Source: Plecoglossus altivelis
Lineage: Eukaryota; Chordata; Actinopteri; Osmeriformes; Plecoglossidae
DNA: 64,000 nucleotides
Direction of reading: 5' to 3'
NCBI GenBank assembly: GCA_036571765.1
Contig: BROE01000016.1
Location: 13,286,576-13,350,575 of the forward strand
The position numbers were made by a program, and so were the translations under genes. Below, in pieces: positions 1 to 13,400 of this stretch (positions are counted from its first letter, which is position 1; every line of letters begins with the position of its first letter). The notes under the pieces were generated by a model. The model ran no database searches. It had not been told where the DNA came from and saw nothing but the letters and a program-made list of their open reading frames with translations.

Positions 1-3000
1 TCTACGCTCCCAATCAGCTCCATAATGTCTGTTGGCTGGGGCTCGAGATGCTGGCATTATGTGTGTGTTTCGTGAGTGGCGGTCACCCACCATCACAGAC
101 GCTGGCCTGTTTGCGTGATGGAGCGGGGACCATATTCACAGCATGTGTCTCACTTCCTGTTGTGGAGTGTAATTTGGCGGTATTGTATAGCTTTTCTGCC
201 ATTCAAAAAGGGGTGCAATCAATGGTTTGACAAAAGAGGCATGCATATCGAGCTGTGTTTAAACGTGGGGATAAACATATGTCTGGACCCTTGCGTCACT
301 ACAGAGACCCACAGTTTGTAACAGGAACCAGTACACCCACACACGCATGCTCTCCCTCTCTCATTCCCATGTGGACTGCAGAGATCTTCATGGCCTGTTG
401 ACTGATTGATGTCAGCTTGTAATCTTCAAAGCCACCTGGGCAGGACTGATTTAGTTCTCTCTCTGGACTTGACTTGCCTGACATGGATCAATATATCCCC
501 GTTGGCCCCTGCTAGGCCCGGCTCCAATGTTGCTTTTTCTGGCAGGGAGATTAAAGTTGAGTACAGTAGGCAGAGTAAAAGACACAAATTGAGATTCACA
601 ATAGAATATGATGATGACTTGGGTTATTTCTATTTAAATTGTTGTAACCACATTCCATTCCACATTGGGTATTGTCAGTAAATGCTGAAATGTTCCATCA
701 TGACCAGTGACATCTCACACAGCAATATTATCATCACACAGCAATATTATCACTTGAAAACAGCCAACAATATTTCTCTTTTTAAACAGGGGTTCATAGG
801 CTGCATCATACTCGAATCACAAAAGATGAAACAGCCTACCAGGAAATGCAGTTTTCATTACAATAAATTATCAGTTGTTGACAGGCCTAAAGGACATCCT
901 TGAAAATAGGAAGAGTGTGGCACAGGACCATAAACCAGAGCAGACATTTTCATTTTGGAAGAATTTTAAGGGTTATCAGAGTTCCACTGTTAGACCATAG
1001 TGACTTGTTGGGACTCTATAAGTTGTGTGTTTTTATATTTCGTGTGTTTTTATGTCCTTCACCCTGAGAATATAGTATAAGCTTTCTTGATCTCCAATTG
1101 CAGATAAAGAGAAAATGTGCCTGGTTTCTATCTTTTAATGGCCAGCTGCCACACTGGCACAGCTAAACCATTTTCTATCAGAATAAAGGCCATACACAAA
1201 GCTTGCTGTTTTCTGTGATGATTTTCTGTGACAAATTTAAACAATTTATACATGTAGTTGATGCTGATAAGAGACTCCTTTATTCTGCTGTTTGATGAAA
1301 ATATGGTGTGGTTCACCTGAAGGAAAGCACTCGTTTGTGAAGTGACAATGTCAACAAGGCTTGACCATAATCACCACAACACAACGCAGACCCTTCCAGC
1401 AATAGCCTTATAATCAAACACAAAGTTTTAGAGTTTTGCATGTGTCCGATAAATAATTCAAAAGAGTCTGCGACAGATGAAATATTAATTGTAAAAAATG
1501 ACGTGGTATAAATTGCACCGAGAAGAGTTTGAGGGAAATGTTGGCCTTTTCGATAAAATAGAAATCTTGCAGGGCGAGAGTTTGACAGGGAGAGTTCAAA
1601 CATGCAACAACTGGTTCATGTTAAAGGAGACAGTTAGGGTTAATTAGAGTGAATAGCAGCATATAGCTACCCTAAGGAGAACTGTTCAAGTGAAACGTCC
1701 ATTAAATTCAAGAGGTAAAAGCTGTGGGAGCGATACATATCCTGTCATGCTGGAGAGATAGGCTAAGGAATATGGAGGACTGACATCCTCTTCACATCTT
1801 TTACGTAAATGTAACTATAATGAAAGAAAGGGATGGTTAAGGAGATGGAGAGAATAGCAAAGAGAGGGTAAACCAGAGAGATAGAGAGGAAAATGAGAGG
1901 GGAAAAAATAACACATTTATGGGGGAGGTGTGGGGGGAGGGGATTGCTGTTTGTGTTTGGCATGAAGGAGGGAGATGGAGAGGAAATGAGAAAAAGAGAC
2001 GCACATGTGGCATGAAAGGGGTTTTCAATAAATGCAGGATACAAAAGAGTGGCCAGGAAACTAGGGGGCAGGGAGACGGAGAGGGGCAAGGAGAGGAGCA
2101 GACAGGAGGAGAGGCTCTTTTGCTGGATTTGAGAGGCAGGCAGGCAGGCAGGCAGGCAAGGTCTCTGGGGATCGTAGTCACACAGGTGGATCAAAATGGA
2201 CAGTAACCTAACTAGAAGAGAATTTGTGTGGGTGTGATTAGTCTATTTGCATGCGTGGATCAATGAAGAGAGCTGCCCAACTGAAGGTGAATGGAGCAGG
2301 TGCAGATGTGGTCCTAAGTTGAAGAAACTAGAGGCGTTTTCGAATGAAAGATGAAGAAAAGATAGACATAGCCCATTGGAAATGTTTATTTGCGAGGACA
2401 CATTGCAGTTTGGGTGTGCGTGAGAGGGCATACAGTCTTGCTTGTTTGTTCATGTTAGGGCCACATTATGTAACACGACTTGTGAGTCTTTGTCAGATCG
2501 GACACTCTGGTGTAAAGCTAGCCAACTGAACTTTTTACTTACATGCCTCGAGATATTGACTACAACAGGATATCTGTTGTTGCTGTTGAGCCAAACGACT
2601 GTAGTCTCGAAACAGAAACAGCGACCTGTCTCCTCCCATGCCCAGTCTACCACCATAACTCTGATAATACGTTCTGAAACAGGTTCCACACACAAACACA
2701 AACACACAGTAACAAATAGCATTTCTGGATATTTTTGCCAATGTTCCATGAATTATTCAATTCATTTTTGTCCTGGGGAGGGCAGGGAGTTTACCAGTGT
2801 AAATAGTTTTTCAGTGCCGATGGTTACGAGCCTGGCAAGATTGTCGTCTTGGTCTGATGGAGGATGTTGTTGGTGTAGATGTCAAACCAGGATGGGATTA
2901 GAGATGGGAAGAGGTAGACAGGGAATGAAATCAACCGCCCAAGGATTTTTCCTCTAAGTAATGGTTGTGTGTTCTCTTTGGTTTAGCCTTAACTGAACCC

Positions 3001-3059
3001 AAGTCTTTGACTCCAGGGTGGTACCTCCTATTTATATTCTGAACCAGCTGGCAAGCAAC

Positions 3060-3071
3060 CAGGCCGGCTGG

Positions 3072-3109
<38 letters not shown>

Positions 3110-3115
3110 GGCAGT

Positions 3116-3163
<48 letters not shown>

Positions 3164-3167
3164 CTGG

Positions 3168-3198
<31 letters not shown>

Positions 3199-3287
3199 GC
3201 AAGCAGGCAGGCAGCAGGCAGACAGACAGACAAGATGGTAGATAGGCAGGCAGGCAGCCAGACAGACAGATGGGTAGGCAAGCAGCG
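3060..3287. repeat. Composite (CAGA)n / (GGCA)n tetranucleotide microsatellite
   Basis: Alternating blocks of ACAG and GCAG-type tetramers: CAGA run, GGCA run, CAGA run, then mixed units to about 3287. The minus-strand frames across it read as Cys-Leu-Pro-Ala or Cys-Leu-Ser-Val repeats and are artefacts of the repeat. Confidence 0.95.
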
Positions 3288-4009
3288 TCAGTCGCGTTGC
3301 ACAGAAAATGTGCTTTTAAATGATTGCTGCTACATAATTCATTAGCATGCATTCAGGACTTATTACAGCTGCTGAATAATGCAAACAGGTTAATAATTCA
3401 AAATGAGATAAAAATGGCTTGGTTTAACACAGTTTACAATTAGTTGGATGGATTTAGGGAGAGAGAGTGAATGTAGAGTAATTATTTATGTGAATTTTTG
3501 GCACAGGTATGGAGTACATAAAGAGAATGTTTACATTCATCCATTGATGACACTCTTCCTCCCCCTCCCCCCATCCACACACACACATTTTGTTAACCGT
3601 AATTATTTTGCACTGTAGAGTAACTGGATGTTGCATAACAATAAAAACAATCAATACTTTGTCAAAGCATGCAGAGACCATTTATCCAGTTAGAGAGACA
3701 TTGTAATTGCCATTTTAAATAATGCTTGCTTTCCAGCATTAATCACCATCAAAACTGTTCATGGTTTTTGCAGGAATGAGAAAGACAATGCAGAAAGACC
3801 AAACACGTCTCCTCTGGTAGCACATGTACCGTATATAGCTAATCTAGATAAACACCCATGCTTTTGATTCTGGCAGCAATTCACCACTTCTATAGAATTA
3901 ATTTATTAATCTAGGCGGCCAATAAGCTGTCAGACACAGAGAGAGACAGATAGTGCCTGAGAGGGAGTGAGAAGGATATAAAGAGGGAAGGGATAAAGAG
4001 GGAGAGTGC

Positions 4010-4042
<33 letters not shown>
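4010..4042. repeat. (GA)n microsatellite
   Basis: An uninterrupted GA run, flanked by purine-rich sequence from about 3935. Confidence 0.9.
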
Positions 4043-4044
<2 letters not shown>

Positions 4045-4369
4045 AGAACAGTCTGCCGTCAAACTTGTCACTGGGGAGATTTTGTGTTGCATGGCTGAAT
4101 GATCAGAAGATAGCAGAAGGCTTTAGTAGATAGGCAAATGGCTGCATTTGAGAGGAATCAGAGACAAATATGCACGCTCGAACCATGCCTGATGCAAAAG
4201 TGCCATGACAGTAATGAACGGATCCAGGACAGGGTTCCAGTCAGTGTGCTGGTGTGCCTGTAAATTCTGTATTCCAAGACACCAACAGAGTGACTACTGT
4301 GGCTTAGGTCAGCTTAGTCAAGGTTCACACTAAGTGGGGTCATTGTGCCTGCCTTTCTGTTCTTCGCAG

Positions 4370-4452
4370 ACGTGCTCCAGTCTGTGGCAAGGCTTTCTTC
4401 AATGCATTACTTTCCCAGTCGATCCCCACTGCGAGCGGTCGGCCAATTAAAG
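4370..4452 (+). CDS. Internal exon (first recognised exon of the unrecognised gene)
   Basis: Preceded by a strong acceptor (a pyrimidine run, CTTTCTGTTCTTCGCAG) and followed by AAAG|GTGATG, a moderate donor. The frame used begins with one base of a split codon, encodes 27 residues including VCGKAFFNALLSQ, and leaves one G, which completes a Glu codon with exon 2. A second frame is also open here but would end in the wrong phase for exon 2. The third frame contains TAA. The upstream exon that supplies two bases of the first codon was not found between 1 and 4369. Confidence 0.5.
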
Positions 4453-7400
4453 GTGATGGATCACAGCAGCACCTTCCTCTTGACCAATCTAAACCTTAGA
4501 TTATTTCAGGGCATGTCTCATCAGTCAGAAAGGTGTGTGTTTAGACTTCAAGGAAATAAAGTAAGAAGGCTCCAATTCTTTATTCTAGAATATCCAAATA
4601 GCTTATGTTGCCTGGCAACAAAAATCTCCCCTGAAGCAAGCTAAAAGCTAAAAAAAAGTTGAAAGACCAATGAGTTCACCACCCTAAGTAATTGTAATTT
4701 AGGCCGATCAATAGAGAAAACATCGCAGATTCAAATAGAGCATGTTTTGGGTCTTCACTTGAATCCTTTGGTGTAGGAACTCACAATGAATGACCTCCAT
4801 AATGTACACGGGTCCTTAACATTGCATATACAAGCCGACAAAACATGAATGAATGACCCAAAGACCATCTTTGTACCCTTGTGGTATGACAGCTTTCATG
4901 CACGCAAGAAGAAAGAAAACATTTCACTTTTTGTAATGTTGGGTTCACTTTAGGACAAGTCATTCATTTTAAAGTTGAAAAAAAGAACAGTTCAGAGGTT
5001 TTCCTGCTGAAACATAAACACGGTTAAGGGTCATTTTTGACCCATGAATCAACTAGCTAACCTGTCAATGTTGTCAATCTAAAAGTAATCTATTCCCTAG
5101 ATACAGGCTACAGAACTACTGATTAATATCCTGTCAGTGTTTTGCAATTGTGGACTCCACTTTGGTCGGGCCTCCAACATCATTACTGCTCACCCTGAGC
5201 CTGGTCAAACTCTGGACTGTACTCTCAGCACTGTAGAGGGGGAACACAACATGGGTCTTTAGCCTGTAGCGTAGCCAGAAGCGCTAACACAACAGAAAAG
5301 GAAATGTACTCGTGTTGTCATGTCATCCAAAATGTATCTTCTCGAACACAGTCTGACTGTTTTCTCCCTGCAGGGAATGCCAAGGCTCAAAGAGTCTCCG
5401 GGTAGACCAGAGCAGTAGTTAAATCTGCTCAAATGCCTCCGAATGGTGAAGCCATCGGAAGCTACTGTTTAGGCTCGAACTACAGAGAACAGCAGAGTTC
5501 TGCTGGATTTAGCTCTGGGCATTGTGAAGAGCATGAAAACCAAGAGGCGTCGCTCAGCTTTGACTCTATGTGACGGAGTCTGATGTAGCTGTACACTGTA
5601 ATTAGAGTTACAAAGACAAGCCAAGCCAATGTATTAGGGTTAAACTTGAAACGCCAAATTAGCAACGGGCAGAGCTTTGCTAATGTTGGATCTGAGCTCA
5701 AACTACACAGAAAGGAACTGAAACCATATCACTCTACCAAGACAAAATAACATAATGTGTCAATTTAGCAGACACTTTTGTCAATAGTTGCACGCAGGAG
5801 GTGAGTCAAACTCTGCACCTCTTGAATTGCAGTAAAATGCTCTACCACTGAGTAGACAGGCATGTTTCCAGAGAGGGTTGAGTACCATTTACAGAGGAGT
5901 TTACATTGCTTGCAAGAGGTAGTAGACGACCATCAGCACAATGTACATCGCCAGCATAGATCTGTTTGTCAAGAGCCTTTCCGCGACTCTTTCAGTTGCC
6001 ATTATCACCTCCGCCCCTCTCGCATCCCTTCCTGTGGCCCATTTAGTGACTCACAGATGAATTACATGATGGAGTGGCCTAATTACATGTGTGTTCTCCA
6101 TTTGACAGAGATGGAGAGTGAGAACAAAAGAGAAAGGGAGAAAAAGGAAGAGAAACACATTGTAAGAGTGATAAGTAAGGAAAGGAAAAGAGATAGAGAG
6201 ATGGAGAGTCTTCGACAGATGAGCAACACTTTGACACTCCTTCACTGTTAATGTGGGCATATTTATAGAACTTACAAATGACTTCTGCCCTCACCCCCCT
6301 CTCTACATCCCCCCTCAAACACCACTAGACCAAGAGAGTGATGTCCCTCCTCTTCTTCTGCATCAGCCCTCTCACTGGTACTTGTCTTTTTCTTCTCTCC
6401 CCTCTCCCTTCTTTTGTTGCTCTCCTCCTCTCTCCTTGTTTGCCCGTCACGGTTTACTGTTTGTGAGGCTGAGACCAGTTCGACACTTTCTCCTGTTTAT
6501 TGGCCAAAACCCCCGGAGTTTAGAGCAGGATTTAAATCAGAGAAAAGACATAATAAAATAAAGATAGACCAAAAAAACCTTGTATTTTCTTTTTGAGATG
6601 TTTACAGGAAGAGCCTGGGGAAATGGAATGCTGCCACTTTCATATAAATCCAAATATTGCATCACTGAGAAGGGGCCCATTCACACATTTCTGCCACTTG
6701 TGCTTCTGATCATTTAATGCATGTGCGCATTTCTGAATGTGTGTGTGTTTGTGTGTGAGCACATTTGAGTCAGGATGCATCCGTGTGTGGGATGCTGTTA
6801 CTCAGTTTAGCACTGTTAGCTCATCCCTCAGTCTCCTTCTTCTGTTACCAGAGATGAACCAGCTAGTATCAGATTTGGGACAGCGTGAGAGCGAAAATAT
6901 CATACAGGAAGAGGGGGATGGTGGGGTTGGTTGGTGAGGCTACAGAGAGACTTTTATCGCATTGATAAAAGATTCATACATTACCTCACTACAAAGATGT
7001 GTCCACAGAGGAAAAGGCGGGCAGTGGAACGGCTCGAACATCTTAGCTCAGATCCCACGGGAGCGGCCAGCTGTAGTAGGACATGAGCTAACCTTAGATA
7101 AAAAAGCTGTTTTTTTTTACTCACTCTGCTTTCCTCTGTTCTCCTCCACACATTCCATGTACCCAATAGTATCAAATAAAATAGGCAGAACACGATATCA
7201 TCTTTTTATACTTGAAGACTTGAAAGTGCAGTTTCCAGGCTACAGCTTGATCTGCTAACCTAGCTTAGGTTAGCATCCCACAAAGCATCCCACGAATGAA
7301 TGCTAACCTAGCTTAGGTTAGCCTGAAGGCTAACATTGGAAGTTACTGAACAGTGGAAGTTACTGTTATCATCAGCCTGAAGGCTAACAGTATGATTTAC

Positions 7401-10400
7401 TTTAGCCAATACATGATACTCTGTAGCCTGCCAACAACAACATGGCTGGCTATCTTTTGTTGAGGGAATAAGGCAAGTGTTGTGTAACAAGGAAACAACA
7501 TTAGTTACAGTACATGGAGACATCACCGTTTGTTAAATAAAAGATGTTCCTCATCCCACGAATGATTGCAGAATGACCTTGTCCATTACTGAGGTATCAC
7601 GTCTCAAGGCTGTACCAGGGTTAGACTCACCTGCACTCACCCTTCACACACAACTGCCTGTGGTCTGGGATACCATCTTAAGCCTGCCCTTAAACCAATG
7701 AGACCTGCAAATCCTATGCGATGAACCCCAATCTCTTCATGGAAAAAGGAGCTCTTCCTGCACAATTCATAATTCACTTTATCTTCATGGACGGTTCACA
7801 CTGAAACATTATGACTGAGCTTGCTCTGAGCTTTTCTCTGCCTTGATGAACAGAGTCGAACAGACACAATAATGGACTATTCCAACCAAGAGAGTAAGCT
7901 ACTGCAGATCTCTACTCTGCCTGCTAGTCATATGAGTTGGCCATAGTTTCTGCTTCCTTGTCGATGTCATTTCCTTCAGCTGGTTCACCTTATCCTATAA
8001 AACAGATTGAGGTTTAAGAGTGTGTTTGGAGGGAACATACATGGCATTCACTCAGATAGAAAACCAGTTTAAACCCATGACATCAAGGCAAACACAACCC
8101 TATTCCATTTTTTGATGGATAATAATCTATTCTGTTCTATTCCATTACATTCCTCTATTACATTCCTTCTACCCTCCCATTCCATTTACAATATTCTAAG
8201 CACAGAATGTCACAGACATACAGAGTATTTCATTAGCCCTACACAGAGCATACATTATGAATATCTCATTGTAACCTCCACCTTTGTCATTCAACGAACT
8301 GTCAGTCATTAAGAAGTGATTCGTTTTCATTTACTGTATGACAATTCCATCCACTGGTCATTACCCTCTCTCTGTACATCAAGCCTGACTCCTCATTATA
8401 GCCTTGTTTTAACCAGCTTTAGTCTTCATTAGGAGAATAATGGCGTGTTAAAAAGAGGTGCTCTCTCCACTTGATATCCATGTTCAAAGCCCACAGGACC
8501 CTAAGTGGCTGACTGCAGCCTAGTTTCGCAGTTTCCCCTCGTTCCAACCACCAGATTTTTAAAGAGGACATAAAGACACACACACACACACACTTTCACA
8601 CACACATGCACACACACACACACACACACACACACTTTCACACACACATGCACACACACAATCCTGCTCCGTTTATTTACTTAGTTCCATTCTTTTATCT
8701 TTCATTTGACCTACCCTGTTCCTTAAAGTGCTCAAATGGAATAATTTGACCTTGCAGCTATCCTAATGCCTATGCATGTGCACTATAGCATGATAATGGC
8801 AAGATGTCAGACTGCACTCTTTGGCTTTGGTCCTTTAGTTCGTTTGTTTCTTCACTACTTTTTTCAGATTATCTGCCTCCAATGTTAGATGTATCTGTAG
8901 TTGTTGTTTAGTTGGCTCTAGAGTCTTTCCTGTATCAATCTGGACAGCGGTTTAGATTGCACATCACAGGCGAGACCAATGCGTTCAAAGAACGATTGTC
9001 AAGACCTGGAGTCCTCGTGGATCCTATTAGTGCAGGAGAGTGTGTGTGTGTGTGTGTCTTTGTGACCTTTCAGCTCCACCACCCTCTGAGACTGAGAAAG
9101 GTGTAAGGACAGGTGACAAGGCTAACCACACAACTGGCTGGGGAACAGAAAGGGCTCCAGGGAGGGAGCGAGGGAGGGAGGGAGGGAGGGAAGAGGGGAG
9201 GGATGGGGGAAGTGAGGAGACAGGGGATACTGATGGGAGAGGGAGAGAGGAATGAAAGGTGGCAAGGGGGTGTGGAGGGGGGAGAGGTTAGACGTTAAGA
9301 AAGATGGAGCATGTTAGAATAGAAAAGAGATGTGAAATGTGGAAACGTTTGGTATAGTGCTGTATCATAATATGCTCCATACTTGAACGACAAGTTCAGT
9401 AATAAGGCACCACACTCGATGTGCAATACATACTTTACAATACCTGAACAGTGCAAAGCACCTTGTACGGAGTAGTACAACATCTAGGTATAAAATAAGA
9501 CAAACAATATTTGTATATGAAATATTGATAGTGAAGGATTTAGAGGGCACTCATTCGTCATATAATAAAAATAAATTTTGCCCTTATTTCACCATGACCC
9601 AAACACCAAGAGTTAAGCTTGGCACATTGATGAAAGACTCTCAATGCGAAATACCAACTATAATTTCTGCCTTAAATTGCATACTCCAACTTCAATCCAC
9701 TATATGCTCATCACTTCCTTCTATTGCATAATCCAGGTCAACAACTTCCTGTTCAGAGCATTAACATTAGTTCTCGAACACAGAATGTGTTTTGTATGGG
9801 AAATGTGGGTTTCCCTCCCAAAATGACAATCAATTATGGACTTAGGAGTCTATGTTGCTGCCATTCAAGCAAGAGGGAAAGGTGGTTGAAATTGTATGTT
9901 TGAAGCTACATCGATAATCACAAATGTAGGATTATCCAAGACATAAAAATGTGGAAACTGGGAATAATTTCCATGAGGCCTTTTTAACAGTTGTTGCTCT
10001 GTTGATAAGCAGTAAGTGAAAATGCTTGTGTGTTTGTCCACGTGCGAGGAAGAGACAGACAGAAAGAAATAACTGAATGCTGGTAGGTAATGCCTTTACA
10101 CCAGCCAAAAATAAGCGTTAACTTTATCTGAAAACATTGTTTACATTTCCTTGAAATAGGGTAAAACGTTTTTTTTTTTTCTCTCTCTCTCTCCCCCTCT
10201 CTCCTCTCTCCTATCTCTCTCTCTCTCTCTCTTATCTCTCTCTCTCAGGAACTCTGCTCGGCTGGTAAACAGTCTCATCCATCACACGCCTAGCTGTTTG
10301 AAAATGCATGGTGATAGAACCGGTCTCTATCCCAGACACTTGCTGGCCTATTTGTCCACAAGGCTGACAGCTTCACCAAAGGTGGGTTTGAAGCAACGTG

Positions 10401-13400
10401 AGTCAAACCGTCAGTGCATCGTCACTCCTTAATGACACTCCCGGGAAGAGAAGGAGGAGGAGGATGAAGAGGATCATCATCAGCCTGGTTGTATACTGGG
10501 CAAGAGATGACAAAGAGTTCAACGCAATTGAAGTTCTCGCCAATCATCATAAAAATGCTCCTCGCTGGTGAGCATGCCTCTGTGTTTCAGTTACATGGAA
10601 TGGCTGCTACAAGACCACCTCTGAGATGACTGGCATCACAGAAACCTATGACCCCCAAGTGAGATGTTTTTCAACCTATGATTTGCTGACAAGGAATACA
10701 AAGGGCAAAATGTTATCGACCATAAATGCTGTTTACCCATGGGTCAAGGGAGAAGTGGCAATATGAAAAGCATCATTTCATGCCTACTTCAATTCAAATT
10801 GACTACATTCTAGAATATTCCTATCCTACCACACTTCTCAGCTGTAGGGCTGCACATTGTATGCAGCACTTAAGCTTTCTGTCGAGGGGACATTTGGACC
10901 ATATACTCTACTGCGTTACTGCTGACAGATCCATTCAGAGAACCTCCACGCCTCAGAAAACACAAATGAGGCAATGGGAGCGCTCGATTCGGACCACTGA
11001 CTTTGTTTGTGCGATCTGTTTCCTCTGAACATTTCACTGCATCAACCTAGGGTTGGCCTGCTGTCTCGCCTGCAGTCAGCCTGTGTGCCGCTCCTATAGA
11101 ACACGCATGGCATGCATTAGTTCCATCAGCAGAGGGCAGAAGACTACTGTGGTACTTGTGTGTGTGTGTGTGTGTGTGTGTCTGTGAGGGTGTGTGTTTA
11201 GCACAGGTACTGCCACAGCCCTATAGCTTAGTCGTCTGGCTCCTCTTCTGACATGTGAAGCATACACAGATGCCTCAACACAGGAAGTGCTCTCTCCCTC
11301 TTTCGACACGTGTCTTGCCTGATTGACTAAAAAGGAGGATAGTGATTTCACAGTTTGTTGAACTTAATTAAACCCAGCTGACCTGTTTCACCGAGCGACA
11401 TATATGTGATATAGTGTTTATATATTTAGTGAAACATAAGACATGGTTAAGATGTGTGAAAACCTCCTGAATGCATGGTGGAAATTGAACCAGAATAACA
11501 TCAATGTTCTCAAGATTCGGTGGTCTTCAGCAGCTGTCCTTAACTGCACAAACGGATATGCTGCCTGTAGACAATAACCATATCCTGGTTACTGGAGGCA
11601 CATTGCACATCGAGAATGGATCCACAGCACTTATCAGGTTCTTCATGACAGTAAGTTTGATTTGGATGTAGCCTGCTGATTGGCTCTGATTATGTCATGT
11701 GAGTGGGCAAATTAACCTACAACTGTGACACCAAACACAGCTTGATGAGAGAAGCAGCGCATTGAATCAAATCAACATTTGTTGTTTTTTCCTACCATAA
11801 AATCAAACAAAATCAGACAATCACATTTTATTAATCAAGTGGAACCAACCAATGCACTGTCTTTAAGACCTATGCTGCTTGTTTTTTGGTCTGAAATTAG
11901 ATATTGATTCCATACCCCCGCCTTTCATCTTTTTCCATTCCTGCCATCTCTCTCTTTCTCTCTCTTTCTCTCTCTCTTTCCATCACGTTCTGTCTCTATT
12001 TTTACTCAAATAAAGACACACATGCACTCATAACATCTGTCTGTAGCAATTTGTCATTTCCAGGGTTCATTCCGAGTGTACTATTTCCCCTGATTTATCA
12101 ATTCACGAGAAGGTGTAGAGGTGTCCGATCTGTCAGCTTGTCTTGGCTCAGACTGTGAATGTGTGGTTCCTGTCAGGGTCGGCTCATGAGCATCCACAGC
12201 ACTTCACCAGCTCACGCTTAATCATATCCCTTCATGCCACATGCACAATGCATTTAGTAATCATAGACATACAGTACATGTAGAAATAATATTTACATCT
12301 ATCAGTGCGTGTGACAGGCCTATATCCCACGGCTGGCAGGCAGAGTGAGTGTTCAGTCAGCTGTAAGGGCACTGGCAGTCCATCGTTTGTACTATAACTA
12401 TATTAGTAAGTTTGCCTTCACTTAAAAAAAATGGAATAAAATCTAGACATCTGTATAAAACCCATTAGAAAGATGGTCACAACTGACAGCTAGATTAGTA
12501 TTTAGTGTTTTGACTTCAAATGTCTATGGGTACATTTGCTTTCTTCCACAAATATCTTCTATGGTTTGTTGTATTTGTTTGTCTGCCTAGCTAGTTGTTG
12601 TCTGTCTGGTTGGCTTTCTAGCTGTGTGGTTGGCTTGCTGGCTGTGTGGTTGGCTTGCTGGCTGTGTGGTTAGCTTGCTGGCTGTGTGGTTAGCTTGCTG
12701 GTTGTATGGTTATCTTGCTGGCTGTGTGGTTGTGTCTGTTTGTTCACCCAGACCTGGGGTCTGTTGACCCTGCATGGCTGTGTTTACCCCACGCTTGCCA
12801 TCTCACTACAACCACACGGAGAAACAGATTAAAGTCTAGAGGTGGAGTTCATTTTCCATTTGAGTTCCACAGACACATCATCATAGTCCAATTCTCAACA
12901 TAATCTAAAAAAAAGTCAATTTCCATAGATATTTCTATACTGTATATACACAAATTAATGTCAATGCACACATTATACTTTCAAATACGAAGGAGTTTGA
13001 ATATAACAGAGGAAAATGTCATTAAAATAGAGAAGGAGAAGGCAATTCAGGTAGAATGTCTGTATCTCAACAGATCTAAGTCCTGCTCCCTCTCTTTTCA
13101 TTCTCTCCTCCTACATTCAATACATTACGCATGGAAGTAATTTCGTCTCACCCATACAACTGGCACAAACGATAAACTCTATTGTGTACAACCCACTTTC
13201 TGCTAAGCTAACGGCACTTTAATTGCTCAACATAAAGATGAAAAAGACCGTTCACTCCAAAATATGTGTGTGTGACATCTTGTCAAGTAGCACAATACAA
13301 CACAGCACAGTACGCCATGGGTGATAAGAGAACAAATGCACTTTTCAAACCCTTTCTGCAGGAAAAGTGATTTCTCAGAACAGAGCCATCGGCTTCACAT

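Larger units (their letters stand above)
1..4369. other. Probable intron or upstream flank with no confident exon
   Basis: AT-balanced non-coding sequence with a purine-rich stretch (about 1800-2120), a small GGCA run near 2140-2160 and the tetranucleotide block at 3060-3287. An exon-like piece at 3774-3816 has a usable acceptor but ends in the wrong phase for exon 4370-4452. I found no upstream exon that meshes. Confidence 0.5.
6934..10248 (+). other. Intron (between the exons at 6852 and 10249)
   Basis: About 3.3 kb. It contains the GCTAAC palindrome cluster (7254-7390), a compound CA array (8575-8660), a GT run near 9039-9056, a GGGA-type purine tract (9150-9290) and a T/CT tract that leads into the next exon. 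No other open stretch with fitting splice sites was seen. Confidence 0.5.

Noticed and set aside
2931..3352. Cys-rich minus-strand frames resembling a cysteine-repeat protein
   Set aside because: They arise from the CAGA/GGCA tetranucleotide array; two different frames give the same pattern.
3774..3816. Exon-like segment with a TTTTTGCAG acceptor upstream of exon 4370
   Set aside because: It would end at a codon boundary, while exon 4370-4452 needs two bases from its predecessor; the donor is also weak.
5374..5415. Short open stretch after a very good acceptor
   Set aside because: Only 14 codons before a stop, no good donor, and insertion between the exons at 4370 and 6852 would disturb a frame that already fits.
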